From the NCBI GenBank assembly GCA_031397815.1, contig JANNMJ010000144.1, positions 1 through 7,424 of the forward strand: a DNA stretch of 7,424 nucleotides, written 5' to 3'. How positions within the stretch are numbered: position 1 is the stretch's first letter; every line of letters begins with the position of its first letter. Shown piece by piece: positions 1 to 5,687 of this stretch. This stretch comes from JANNMJ01 sp031397815. Its GTDB lineage: Bacteria; Bacteroidota; Bacteroidia; Cytophagales; Hymenobacteraceae. The position numbers were made by a program, and so were the translations under genes. The notes under the pieces were generated by a model, which was not told the origin of the DNA, did not search any database, and worked only from the letters and a program-made list of their open reading frames with translations.

Positions 1-1
1 G

Positions 2-70
2 TGGAAAAGAACCCCGTTGGGGTTCGTATGATGCGTTCAATCGGGGGAACCCCAACGGGGTTCTTCTCCA
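2..70. repeat. Long near-perfect inverted repeat made of self-palindromic arms
   Basis: The arms at 7-25 and 47-65 are perfect 19-base inverted copies (AAGAACCCCGTTGGGGTTC). Pairing extends outward through 2-5 with 67-70 after one A-C mismatch at 6/66, giving a stem of about 24 bp around a 21-base loop. Each arm is also a small hairpin on its own (AACCCC-GTT-GGGGTT), so the DNA or RNA could fold as one long stem or two short ones. There is no T-run, so a simple intrinsic terminator is not obvious. It resembles the short palindromic units dispersed between genes in many bacteria. Copy number in the genome cannot be judged from here. Confidence 0.9.
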
Positions 71-110
71 AAGCCCGGGGTTGATTTCGCAGAAATCTAC
101 CCCGGGCTTT
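70..110. repeat. 41-base hairpin (inverted repeat), possible bidirectional terminator
   Basis: Bases 70-88 pair with 92-110. The outer stem is AAAGCCCGGGG with CCCCGGGCTTT, there is one T-T mismatch at 82/98, and the inner stem GATTTC/GAAATC closes a three-base loop (GCA). It abuts the previous inverted repeat. The outer AAA/TTT would give a short U stretch on either strand, and it lies about 90 bases beyond the stop of the minus-strand glycosyltransferase gene. It could therefore end that transcript, although the poly-U is short. It could equally be a dispersed repeat unit. Confidence 0.85.
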
Positions 111-200
111 CGCGTGGCGCGCTGTGGACATCAACAAGCTAATCAACACCATCTCTGAGACAGAGCTGGCCACATCCTTTCACATCTCCCACATCTCCCC
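111..200. other. Intergenic spacer downstream of the glycosyltransferase gene
   Basis: I see no gene here. There is a small hairpin CTCTG-AGA-CAGAG at 153-165. A C- and T-rich stretch at 172-200 with repeated ACATC blocks ends exactly at the stop codon of the minus-strand gene. That stretch resembles 5639-5667, which lies in front of the MBOAT gene: 25 of 29 positions agree by eye. Confidence 0.5.
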
Positions 201-1217
201 CTAAACCCCCGGCACCGCCTCCGTCAACTCAAAGAATATCTTCGGAAGCCGCCCCATAATCGCGGCGGCCCTCTCATTCTGGGTGCCCAGATAGGGCGCT
301 ACCGTGAACACTTTCCGGCCGCAAATGGCCGCATACAACCCCGTGGACGAGCCGACGACGGCAAACGCCACATCCGGGTACGAGAAGGCGAGGTCTTCGA
401 GGGACGTGGTGCCGGGTAGCTCGCGGACGGTGAAGTGGTCGCGGAAGGGGGCGAAGACTTCTTCGGCGTAAAATTTCCGGCTTTCCGGGCGCTGCGCTTG
501 TACGGGGTGCAGCTTGTAGAGCACCTGCCGGTAGCCGCGCGCCATCAGCTCGTCGAGGAGACGGTGAAGGACGTGTAGCATCAGCTCCGGCGCCACGAAA
601 CCGAACTCGACGAGCGCATCGGGCACCAGCACGACGCTACCGCTCGGGTCGGGGGAAATAACAATTTGGCGGAAGGGGAGAGGCAGCACCACTTGCCGGG
701 GCAGCTCGGGGAAGCTGTGTGGGCTGATGCCGTAGGCGTTCCCGAACCGTTCGGGCAGGTAATACGGCAGCTCCGGCACCCGTCCGCCCGACAGGAATTG
801 CCGGATGCCCGCCTTGAACGGCCCCGCCGAATGGCCGCGCAGGTCGGCGGGTTTGAGGTAAGATGCTGTCCCTTCCTCCACGTAGTGCAGCGCGCGGCAG
901 CGGGGGTGCGTGAGCAGCAGCCGCGCGGCAGGCATATCGGTGTGGGGGCAGTAGAGGGTGAAGTCGTCGCCGTCGGTGAGGGCAGCGATGACGCGGTCGA
1001 AGGCGGCGATGCGTTGGCGCGGGTTCCAGAGGCGCCACGTGAGCGGCGCGATGACGTCGTCGGGGAGCGGTTGAGCGCGGATGGGGTCGGTCGGGTCGGG
1101 CTTGAAATTCCGCAGCAGGCCGTAGGCGCAGGCCGCGACGGGTAGCTTTTCGACGGCAATAATCTGCCGCGTGACCAAGTAAGTAATGCTGCTATGGACG
1201 AGAAAAAGGTGCCGCAC
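201..1217 (-). CDS. Sialyltransferase/polysialyltransferase-like GT-B glycosyltransferase
   Basis: A 338-residue protein, probably cytoplasmic or loosely membrane-associated, that would transfer a sugar (by family analogy, sialic acid from CMP-sialic acid) to a surface glycan. It carries the three short motifs known from bacterial GT-B sialyltransferases: an acidic pair plus glycine (EEG, 114-116, in HYVEEGTASYL), HP (237-238, in YKLHPVQ), and a serine pair (SS, 290-291, in VVGSSTGLYA). The N-terminus FLVHSSITYLV (residues 5-15) looks like the first beta strand and loop of the GT-B fold. There is no signal peptide or clear membrane segment. The start is GTG at 1217; an in-frame TAA lies seven codons upstream and there is no Shine-Dalgarno-like sequence, which is usual in Bacteroidota. 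A perfect TAnnTTTG box lies 34 bases upstream. It is transcribed away from the other genes. Donor and acceptor are unproven, and overall similarity to characterised families (GT52, GT38) cannot be measured here. Confidence 0.75.
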   Translation of the reverse strand: MRHLFLVHSSITYLVTRQIIAVEKLPVAACAYGLLRNFKPDPTDPIRAQPLPDDVIAPLTWRLWNPRQRIAAFDRVIAALTDGDDFTLYCPHTDMPAARLLLTHPRCRALHYVEEGTASYLKPADLRGHSAGPFKAGIRQFLSGGRVPELPYYLPERFGNAYGISPHSFPELPRQVVLPLPFRQIVISPDPSGSVVLVPDALVEFGFVAPELMLHVLHRLLDELMARGYRQVLYKLHPVQAQRPESRKFYAEEVFAPFRDHFTVRELPGTTSLEDLAFSYPDVAFAVVGSSTGLYAAICGRKVFTVAPYLGTQNERAAAIMGRLPKIFFELTEAVPGV

Positions 1218-1251
1218 GGGTTGAGAAGCACCACATTAGGCGGCGCTGAAT

Positions 1252-1259
1252 CAAAGGTA
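1252..1259 (-). promoter_or_regulatory. Bacteroidota-type -7 box (TACCTTTG) for the glycosyltransferase gene
   Basis: Read on the minus strand, these bases are TACCTTTG, a perfect match to TAnnTTTG, the -7 consensus of the primary sigma factor in Bacteroidota. The box lies 34 bases before the GTG start, implying a short leader of roughly 25-30 bases. I see no TTG at the usual -33 distance, so the -33 half is weak or absent. The same octamer precedes the gene at 2163. Confidence 0.55.
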
Positions 1260-1285
1260 GCGCCGGGCGGCGCGGGGGAGCCGCG

Positions 1286-1293
1286 CATCTTTG
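1286..1293 (+). promoter_or_regulatory. Possible -7 box (CATCTTTG) for the DUF218 gene
   Basis: CATCTTTG differs from TAnnTTTG at the first base only and lies 38 bases before GTG 1332. If it is used, transcription would begin near 1300. That would exclude the ATG at 1194 as the translation start and support GTG 1332. No -33 TTG is visible at proper spacing. Confidence 0.3.
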
Positions 1294-1331
1294 TCGCGGC
1301 GATTCTGCTCCTGATTCCTTTCCCCGGCCGC

Positions 1332-2111
1332 GTGTTTTTCCTGCTTTCCAAGTTTCTCGCCTTCGTGTTGATGCCCGTGCTGTGGATTCTGGTGGCGTTC
1401 GGCGGGGCGCTGATTGCCCGCACGCCGCGCCGCCGCTTGCAGGGTTTGCGACTAGGGGTAACGTTGCTGCTGGTGCTCACGAATCCGCTCCTCTCGAACC
1501 AAGCGTGGCGCTTGTGGGAGATTCCGCCGGTGCCCGTCGCGCAGGTCGGGCGTTACGATGCGGCCATTATCCTCACGGGCATCACCGAGCCGGTGCGCGC
1601 GCCCCACGACCGCGTCTACATGGGCCTCGGCGCTGACCGTCTGCTTCATACCGTGTGGCTGTACCGGCGCGGACGGTTCCCCCGCATCATCGTTTCGGGC
1701 GGTTCAGGGTCGGTCGGCGGGTCTGGGAGCCGGTTGTCGGAAGCCGCCGAGCTGCGGCAGGTGCTGCTGAGCTGCGGCGTGCCGGATTCGGCGATTATCC
1801 TTGAAGAGCAAAGCCGGAATACGCACGAAAACGCGGTACGGACGGCGGCTTTGCTGCCGTCGTTGCCAGCAGGCGCCGCGCCGCGCTATCTGCTCGTCAC
1901 GTCGGCGTTTCATATGCGACGGGCGGCCGGGTGCTTCCGCAAAGCGGGGGTGCCGATTGATGTCTTCCCGGCCGATTTTACCAGTATCACGCCGCAGGGG
2001 CTTACGCCCGATATGCTGTTTATTCCCTCCGAAATCTCCCTCACGAACTGGAACCGCCTGATTCACGAAATCGCGGGCTACCTCACGTATCGGCTGGCGG
2101 GATATTGTTGA
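1332..2111 (+). CDS. DUF218 (YdcF/ElyC/SanA-like) membrane-anchored protein
   Basis: A 259-residue protein of the DUF218 family. E. coli members (ElyC, SanA, YdcF) are linked to envelope integrity and peptidoglycan or antigen-carrier metabolism, but their chemistry is unsettled. Numbered from GTG 1332, residues 1-28 and about 41-52 are hydrophobic and probably form two N-terminal membrane segments. The DUF218 core follows, with YDAAIILTG (about 75-83), GADRLLHTVWLY (about 100-111), IIVSGGSGS (about 119-127), EEQSRNTHENA (about 158-168), and LLVTSAFHMRRA (about 187-198). The order and spacing are typical of the family. An in-frame ATG at 1194 would add 46 residues and overlap the divergent gene by 24 bases. 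I prefer GTG 1332 because relatives, as I recall them, begin with a sequence like VFFLLSKFLAF. The protein ends LAGYC, as do Cytophagales homologues I remember. The next gene starts 51 bases downstream on the same strand. Confidence 0.85.
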   Translation: MFFLLSKFLAFVLMPVLWILVAFGGALIARTPRRRLQGLRLGVTLLLVLTNPLLSNQAWRLWEIPPVPVAQVGRYDAAIILTGITEPVRAPHDRVYMGLGADRLLHTVWLYRRGRFPRIIVSGGSGSVGGSGSRLSEAAELRQVLLSCGVPDSAIILEEQSRNTHENAVRTAALLPSLPAGAAPRYLLVTSAFHMRRAAGCFRKAGVPIDVFPADFTSITPQGLTPDMLFIPSEISLTNWNRLIHEIAGYLTYRLAGYC

Positions 2112-2149
2112 TTTTCGCCTCCGGCGATTCGGCCCTTCCCCTCAGCCCG

Positions 2150-2157
2150 TACCTTTG
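2150..2157 (+). promoter_or_regulatory. Bacteroidota -7 box (TACCTTTG) placed for a leaderless or near-leaderless mRNA
   Basis: TACCTTTG is a perfect TAnnTTTG match with only five bases between it and the ATG at 2163. In Bacteroidota, transcription starts a few bases beyond this box, so the mRNA should begin at or next to the start codon. TTG triplets occur at 2105-2110, but they are about 39 bases upstream, farther than the usual 19-21. The box supports ATG 2163 as the start and suggests that the two SGNH genes can be expressed independently of the DUF218 gene. Confidence 0.6.
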
Positions 2158-2162
2158 CCCTG

Positions 2163-3800
2163 ATGGTTTCGCCGCTACGTACGCTTGGTCTGTTGGTGCT
2201 CATTGGAGCCTTGTTGGCGGCTTTAGCCGCTTGTTTCCCCGCCGGAACGGTGCCGCTTCCGGCCACGGCGCTCACGCCCGCCACCCAGTTACGGGTCATC
2301 GGCGCGACGGATGTGCTGCCCACGCCGCCGCCCACGCTCAAGGATATTGCCCATACCCTCGACCAAGCCGGCGGCGCCAGCCTGCTCGCCGACGGCGATT
2401 CCGTGGATTTGCCCGGTGCCCAACAGCCCGCCCCAGCTGCCGTGCCGGGCGTAGCGAATGCCCGCCCGGTGCCCGCCGACTCGCTCTCCCATTCCCCCGG
2501 CAAGTTGAGCAGCGTGGCGCTGCCGAAACCCGGTCCGCTCCCGACCCGTGCCGTGCCGAGTCAGGATACCGCCCGCTTGGATTATCCGATTGAATACCCC
2601 ACCGGTCGCCCCGAAGTGCTCGCGTCGTTCTTCCGCGACCTGCGGAACCTGCCGCGCACGCAAAGCCTGATTCGGGTACTCCACATCGGCGATTCCCAGC
2701 TCGAAGGCGACCGCGTGACGAGCTACCTCCGCCAACGCTTTCAGCAGCAGTTCGGCGGGTGCGGACCGGGTTTGGTCTCCATCGATGAAGTGAACGAGGC
2801 GCGCCTCACGGTGCAGGTTCGTCCGAAAGGGCCGTGGAAGAAATACGCGTCGTACGGCCCGCGCAAGAAGGCGCCGCACCTCAAATACGGCCTGCTCGAC
2901 GCCTATTTCCGTTTCCCACCGAGCGCCACCCGCACCGATTCCACCGGCCGCAAGACCACCCACGGTGGCGGCGCCACGGCGCGCTACGTCCTGCCGAAGC
3001 GCGGTTACGGCGCGGCCGGTCGGCCGGAAGTGGCGCGGGTGCTGTACCGCAACCCCGGCGCCCCGTTCACCCTCCAGCTCCGCGCCGATAACGCCGACCT
3101 CACCGAACCCACCACCATCGATGCTGCCGATACCCTCGGCATCACCGCCGTGGCGCTGCCCGCCGGGGTGAAACAGGTGGAAGCCAAGTTCAGCGCGGCT
3201 GGCGCGTCGCCGGACGTGCTCGGCGTGTGCCTCGACTGTCAGCAGGGCGTGGCGGTCGATAACGTGAGCTTGCGCGGGTCGTCTTGCACCGAGTTCGGGC
3301 GGATGGATATGACGTTTTACGGCCAGCAGGTGCGGCGCCTCGGCGTGAAGCTCATCGTGCTGGAGTTCGGCGTGAACGTGGGCGCCGCCGAAGCCGCTTC
3401 CTACAACTATTACGAGCGGATGCTGAAGCACCAGCTTGCAGTGCTGCGCAAGGCGGCGCCGGGCGTGCCGGTGCTCGTTATCGGCATCTCGGATATGAGT
3501 CGCCGTCAAAACGGCGAATGGCAGACCCGCCCAAGCGTGAAGAAAGTGCGCGACGCCCAGCGCAACGCTGCCTTCGCCACGGGCTGCGCGTTCTGGGATC
3601 TGTACGGCGCGATGGGCGGCGAAAACTCGATGCCAAGCTGGGTCGCCTCGCGCCCGTCCCTCGCGCAGCCCGATTACACGCACTTCTCCGGCGCGGGTGC
3701 CCGCATCGTCGGCGAGCTGCTCTGGAAGGCGATTATCAAGGAATACGATGCGTGGGCGCGCACCGAAACCGCAGCGACCGCCGTCGCTGAACCCGAATGA
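2163..3800 (+). CDS. Exported SGNH/GDSL-fold lipoprotein, putative glycan O-acetyltransferase or esterase (first paralogue)
   Basis: A 545-residue exported SGNH-hydrolase-fold protein that probably transfers acyl groups to, or removes them from, an extracytoplasmic glycan together with the MBOAT protein encoded downstream. Residues 5-23 form a signal peptide ending in a lipobox, LAAC, with Cys24 the likely lipidated residue. Residues 25-140 are a Pro/Ala-rich, low-complexity linker. SGNH block I is HIGDSQLEGD (174-183, nucleophile Ser178). Residues about 185-350 look like an inserted beta-rich domain. The block II glycine may be in LRGSS (Gly372), the block III asparagine is in EFGVN (Asn405), and block V is DYTH (Asp504, His507). 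Thus the Ser-Asp-His set is complete. A WD...MGGENSMPSW segment (478-493) is shared with the next protein. Cys356, Cys359 and Cys375 could form disulfides. The stop overlaps the next start as ATGA. Whether it is a transferase or an esterase cannot be told from sequence. Confidence 0.85.
   Translation: MVSPLRTLGLLVLIGALLAALAACFPAGTVPLPATALTPATQLRVIGATDVLPTPPPTLKDIAHTLDQAGGASLLADGDSVDLPGAQQPAPAAVPGVANARPVPADSLSHSPGKLSSVALPKPGPLPTRAVPSQDTARLDYPIEYPTGRPEVLASFFRDLRNLPRTQSLIRVLHIGDSQLEGDRVTSYLRQRFQQQFGGCGPGLVSIDEVNEARLTVQVRPKGPWKKYASYGPRKKAPHLKYGLLDAYFRFPPSATRTDSTGRKTTHGGGATARYVLPKRGYGAAGRPEVARVLYRNPGAPFTLQLRADNADLTEPTTIDAADTLGITAVALPAGVKQVEAKFSAAGASPDVLGVCLDCQQGVAVDNVSLRGSSCTEFGRMDMTFYGQQVRRLGVKLIVLEFGVNVGAAEAASYNYYERMLKHQLAVLRKAAPGVPVLVIGISDMSRRQNGEWQTRPSVKKVRDAQRNAAFATGCAFWDLYGAMGGENSMPSWVASRPSLAQPDYTHFSGAGARIVGELLWKAIIKEYDAWARTETAATAVAEPE
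3797..3800 (+). promoter_or_regulatory. ATGA stop/start overlap (translational coupling)
   Basis: The TGA of the first SGNH gene (3798-3800) overlaps the ATG of the second (3797-3799). The two proteins are therefore very likely made from one mRNA, with ribosomes re-initiating at the overlap, which would keep their amounts linked. Confidence 0.8.
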
Positions 3801-5341
3801 GCGCCCGGTTCTGGCGGCTCCTCGCTGGGTGGGCGCTGCTGCTGTTGCTGTTGATCGGCGGGTTCGGGGCCGAAACGAGCGTGCTTGCGGCGGTAGCCGG
3901 TCCGGCGGGTCAAACGTCGCACCCCAAAACGAGCAAATCGCGCAAACCAGCCGCCCGCCGTCCTTCATCAGCTCGGCGTAAAACGGTGCGACATCGCCCG
4001 ATCACGGCCCGCCGTCGGCACCCGACGAACCGGCGCTATGCAGCGCATCGGCGTTACCGCCGTCCGGTGGCGGCGTATCAGAAGCCACGCACGTATCCGC
4101 CGCCCGATTCGGCGTTTCGGGCGCAATACCCGAACCTGCCGCCCGACTTCCAGCCCGCCGTCATGCGGCCGGAGCTGAACCGCATTCAGACGTTTTCCAC
4201 CGGCCCCGAAGCCCTGCACGGGTTCCGGACGGCTTACGAAACCCTCGTAGCGGGCCAAGCCCGGCAGCTTCACATCCTCCATATCGGCGATTCGCACCTG
4301 CAAGCCGATATGCTCACCGGTCGTGCCCGCGACCTCTGGCAAGACCCCGCCCTCGGCGGTCTCGGTGCGGGCGGACGTGGGCTGGTGTTCCCCTACACCC
4401 TCGCCCGCACCAACAATCCGTGGAATTACCGCGTCACGACCACCGGCGCGTGGCAGCCGCACCGCTCGGCGATTCCGTCGCATCACGCGAGCTGGGGCGT
4501 GGCGGGGCTTTCGGCCACCACCACCACGCCGGGCGTCACGTTCACGGTGCAGCTCACGGGGGCCACGGCCGCGCGCTCGCCGCTCACGCGGGTACGGGTG
4601 TTCTACCCCGTCGATGATTCGGCGAGCTTCACGCTGGCGCTGCTCGATTCCGCCAATATCCTCCGCTACTCGCGGAACGGCGCGGGCGGCTTTGCCGAAT
4701 GGACGCTCCGCGCGCCCGTCACGGCCGTCGCGTTTCAGGTGAAGCAGACGCGCCCCCAACAGCGCCACCTCACCGTGCAAGGCCTGAGCCTCGACAACGA
4801 GCAGCCCGGCGTGGTGTATTCGGTGGCGGGCGGCAACGGCGCGACCGTAGATTCCTACCTACGCTGCGGACGGCTCTGCCCGCAAGTGTCGGCCCTAAAA
4901 CCCGATCTGGTCATCGTCTCCCTCGGAACCAACGATATTTTCGGCGGTTCCTTCGATTCTGTCGCCTTCCGCCGCTCCTACGGCACCTTGCTTATGGAGC
5001 TGACCCGCGCCGCCCCCCGCGCCAGCATCCTCCTCACCACCCCCGGCGAAACCTTCCGAAACGGCCGGCCGAACGGCGCGCGCACGGCCACCGTCACGCG
5101 CATCATTCGCGGGCTGGCCGACGAGGCGGGCGTCGCCGTCTGGGATTTCTTCTCCCTGATGGGCGGCACCGGCAGCATCCGCGACTGGAACAACCTCGGC
5201 CTCGCCCAGCGCGACTATGTCCACTACACTCTCCGCGGCTATCACCTTCAAGCCGACCTCCTCACCCAAGCCCTCCGCGCCGCCCTGCGGGAAGGGGAAG
5301 GGCCGGTAGCGCCCACGCCGCTTCCTACTGACCCGAAGTAG
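3797..5341 (+). CDS. Exported SGNH/GDSL-fold protein with a strongly basic N-terminal segment (second paralogue)
   Basis: A 514-residue paralogue of the preceding protein. Residues 5-23 are a hydrophobic signal or anchor segment; a signal peptidase I site is possible after AVA (32-34), and there is no lipobox. Residues 44-98 hold 22 Arg/Lys and several His, and no Asp or Glu occurs from 27 to 103. This resembles a polyanion-binding tail. The SGNH domain follows: block I HIGDSHLQAD (162-171, Ser166), a beta-rich insert (about 175-335), GGNGAT (345-350) as a possible block II region, the classic block III LGTND (376-380, Asn379), and block V DYVH (Asp473, His476). The catalytic set is complete. 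WD...MGG...W (449-464) matches the first paralogue. By analogy with PatB/AlgJ/AlgX it may hand acyl groups from the MBOAT protein to a polysaccharide or cell wall. An esterase role is the main alternative. Translation is coupled to the upstream gene. Confidence 0.85.
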   Translation: MSARFWRLLAGWALLLLLLIGGFGAETSVLAAVAGPAGQTSHPKTSKSRKPAARRPSSARRKTVRHRPITARRRHPTNRRYAAHRRYRRPVAAYQKPRTYPPPDSAFRAQYPNLPPDFQPAVMRPELNRIQTFSTGPEALHGFRTAYETLVAGQARQLHILHIGDSHLQADMLTGRARDLWQDPALGGLGAGGRGLVFPYTLARTNNPWNYRVTTTGAWQPHRSAIPSHHASWGVAGLSATTTTPGVTFTVQLTGATAARSPLTRVRVFYPVDDSASFTLALLDSANILRYSRNGAGGFAEWTLRAPVTAVAFQVKQTRPQQRHLTVQGLSLDNEQPGVVYSVAGGNGATVDSYLRCGRLCPQVSALKPDLVIVSLGTNDIFGGSFDSVAFRRSYGTLLMELTRAAPRASILLTTPGETFRNGRPNGARTATVTRIIRGLADEAGVAVWDFFSLMGGTGSIRDWNNLGLAQRDYVHYTLRGYHLQADLLTQALRAALREGEGPVAPTPLPTDPK

Positions 5342-5469
5342 TTTTTGATGTGGAAGAGATGTGTTGAGAATCAGAGTAAGATGAAGTGTAAACTGCTGAA
5401 TTTGAGCTGTCATTTGCCTTTGCTGACGCGAGTTGTTGGGGGCGCTCAGCCGCATTGCCCAACCGCGTT

Positions 5470-5590
5470 CCCCACCCCGCCCCTTCGGGGCACCCCTCCC
5501 CCAAGGGGGCGGGGTGCTCGTTTCTAATACAATAACCGTGAAAACTCCCCGCCCCGGAGGGGAGGAGTGGCCCGAAGGGCCGGGGTGGGG
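5470..5590. repeat. Two inverted copies of a ~45-base GC-rich intergenic repeat
   Basis: Copy A (5470-5514) and copy B (5547-5590, opposite orientation) both read CCCCACCCCG at one end, followed by a hairpin of the type GGCCC-TT-CGGGCC, then a C-tract/G-tract hairpin ending GGGGCGGGG. About 32 bases of lower GC separate them. Together they could form one long imperfect stem, or each could fold by itself. I recall similar units being common between genes in Hymenobacter-like genomes, which would make this a dispersed repeat rather than a gene-specific element; that is memory, not a search. Confidence 0.8.
5491..5516 (+). terminator. Possible intrinsic terminator after the SGNH operon
   Basis: CACCCC pairs with GGGGTG and CCCCC with GGGGG, with one mismatch between the two stems and a minimal AA loop. 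A short TTTC stretch follows a few bases later (5520-5524). It sits about 150 bases after the second SGNH stop. The stem is very strong but the T-run is poor, and the hairpin is part of the repeat described for this region, so termination is only a possibility. Confidence 0.3.
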
Positions 5591-5638
5591 GGACACCCAG
5601 ATACAGCCCGCCATAGAAAACCCAATCCCATATCCTCT

Positions 5639-5667
5639 ACATCCTTCCACATCTCCCTCAAATCCCC
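5639..5667. repeat. C-rich 29-base stretch similar to 172-200
   Basis: Comparing the two by eye, 25 of 29 positions are identical, both beginning ACATCCTT and sharing CACATCTCCC. One copy abuts the stop of the minus-strand glycosyltransferase gene and the other lies 20 bases before the MBOAT start. The low-complexity composition means chance is not excluded. Confidence 0.4.
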
Positions 5668-5687
5668 ACACCAGCAACTCCCTTTAA

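Larger units (their letters stand above)
5342..5687. other. Intergenic region between the SGNH pair and the MBOAT gene
   Basis: This stretch of 346 bases has no convincing gene. Bases 5342-5420 are purine-rich and lower in GC than the surroundings. They contain TGCCTTTG (5415-5422), one mismatch from the -7 consensus, but with no well-placed -33. Bases 5470-5590 are a pair of oppositely oriented GC-rich repeats, and 5639-5667 is a C-rich stretch resembling 172-200. No good promoter or Shine-Dalgarno sequence directly precedes the MBOAT start at 5688, so that gene may depend partly on read-through from the SGNH genes. Confidence 0.6.

Noticed and set aside
2..70. Inverted repeat considered as a classic rho-independent terminator
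   Set aside because: The loop is long and neither strand has a T-run after the stem. I kept it as a repeat only.
581..1480. Second minus-strand frame (299 codons) overlapping the glycosyltransferase and the DUF218 gene
   Set aside because: It has Ser/Pro/Arg-rich composition and no motif. The overlapping frame 201-1217 carries the conserved sialyltransferase motifs.
2289..3968. Long minus-strand open frame (559 codons) opposite the first SGNH gene
   Set aside because: It is an antisense shadow that comes from high GC. The translation is rich in Arg, Gly, Ala and His with no recognisable domain, while the plus strand has a complete SGNH protein.
5470..5590. Inverted repeats considered as the ends of an insertion sequence
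   Set aside because: Only about 32 bases lie between the copies, with no transposase and no visible target duplication.
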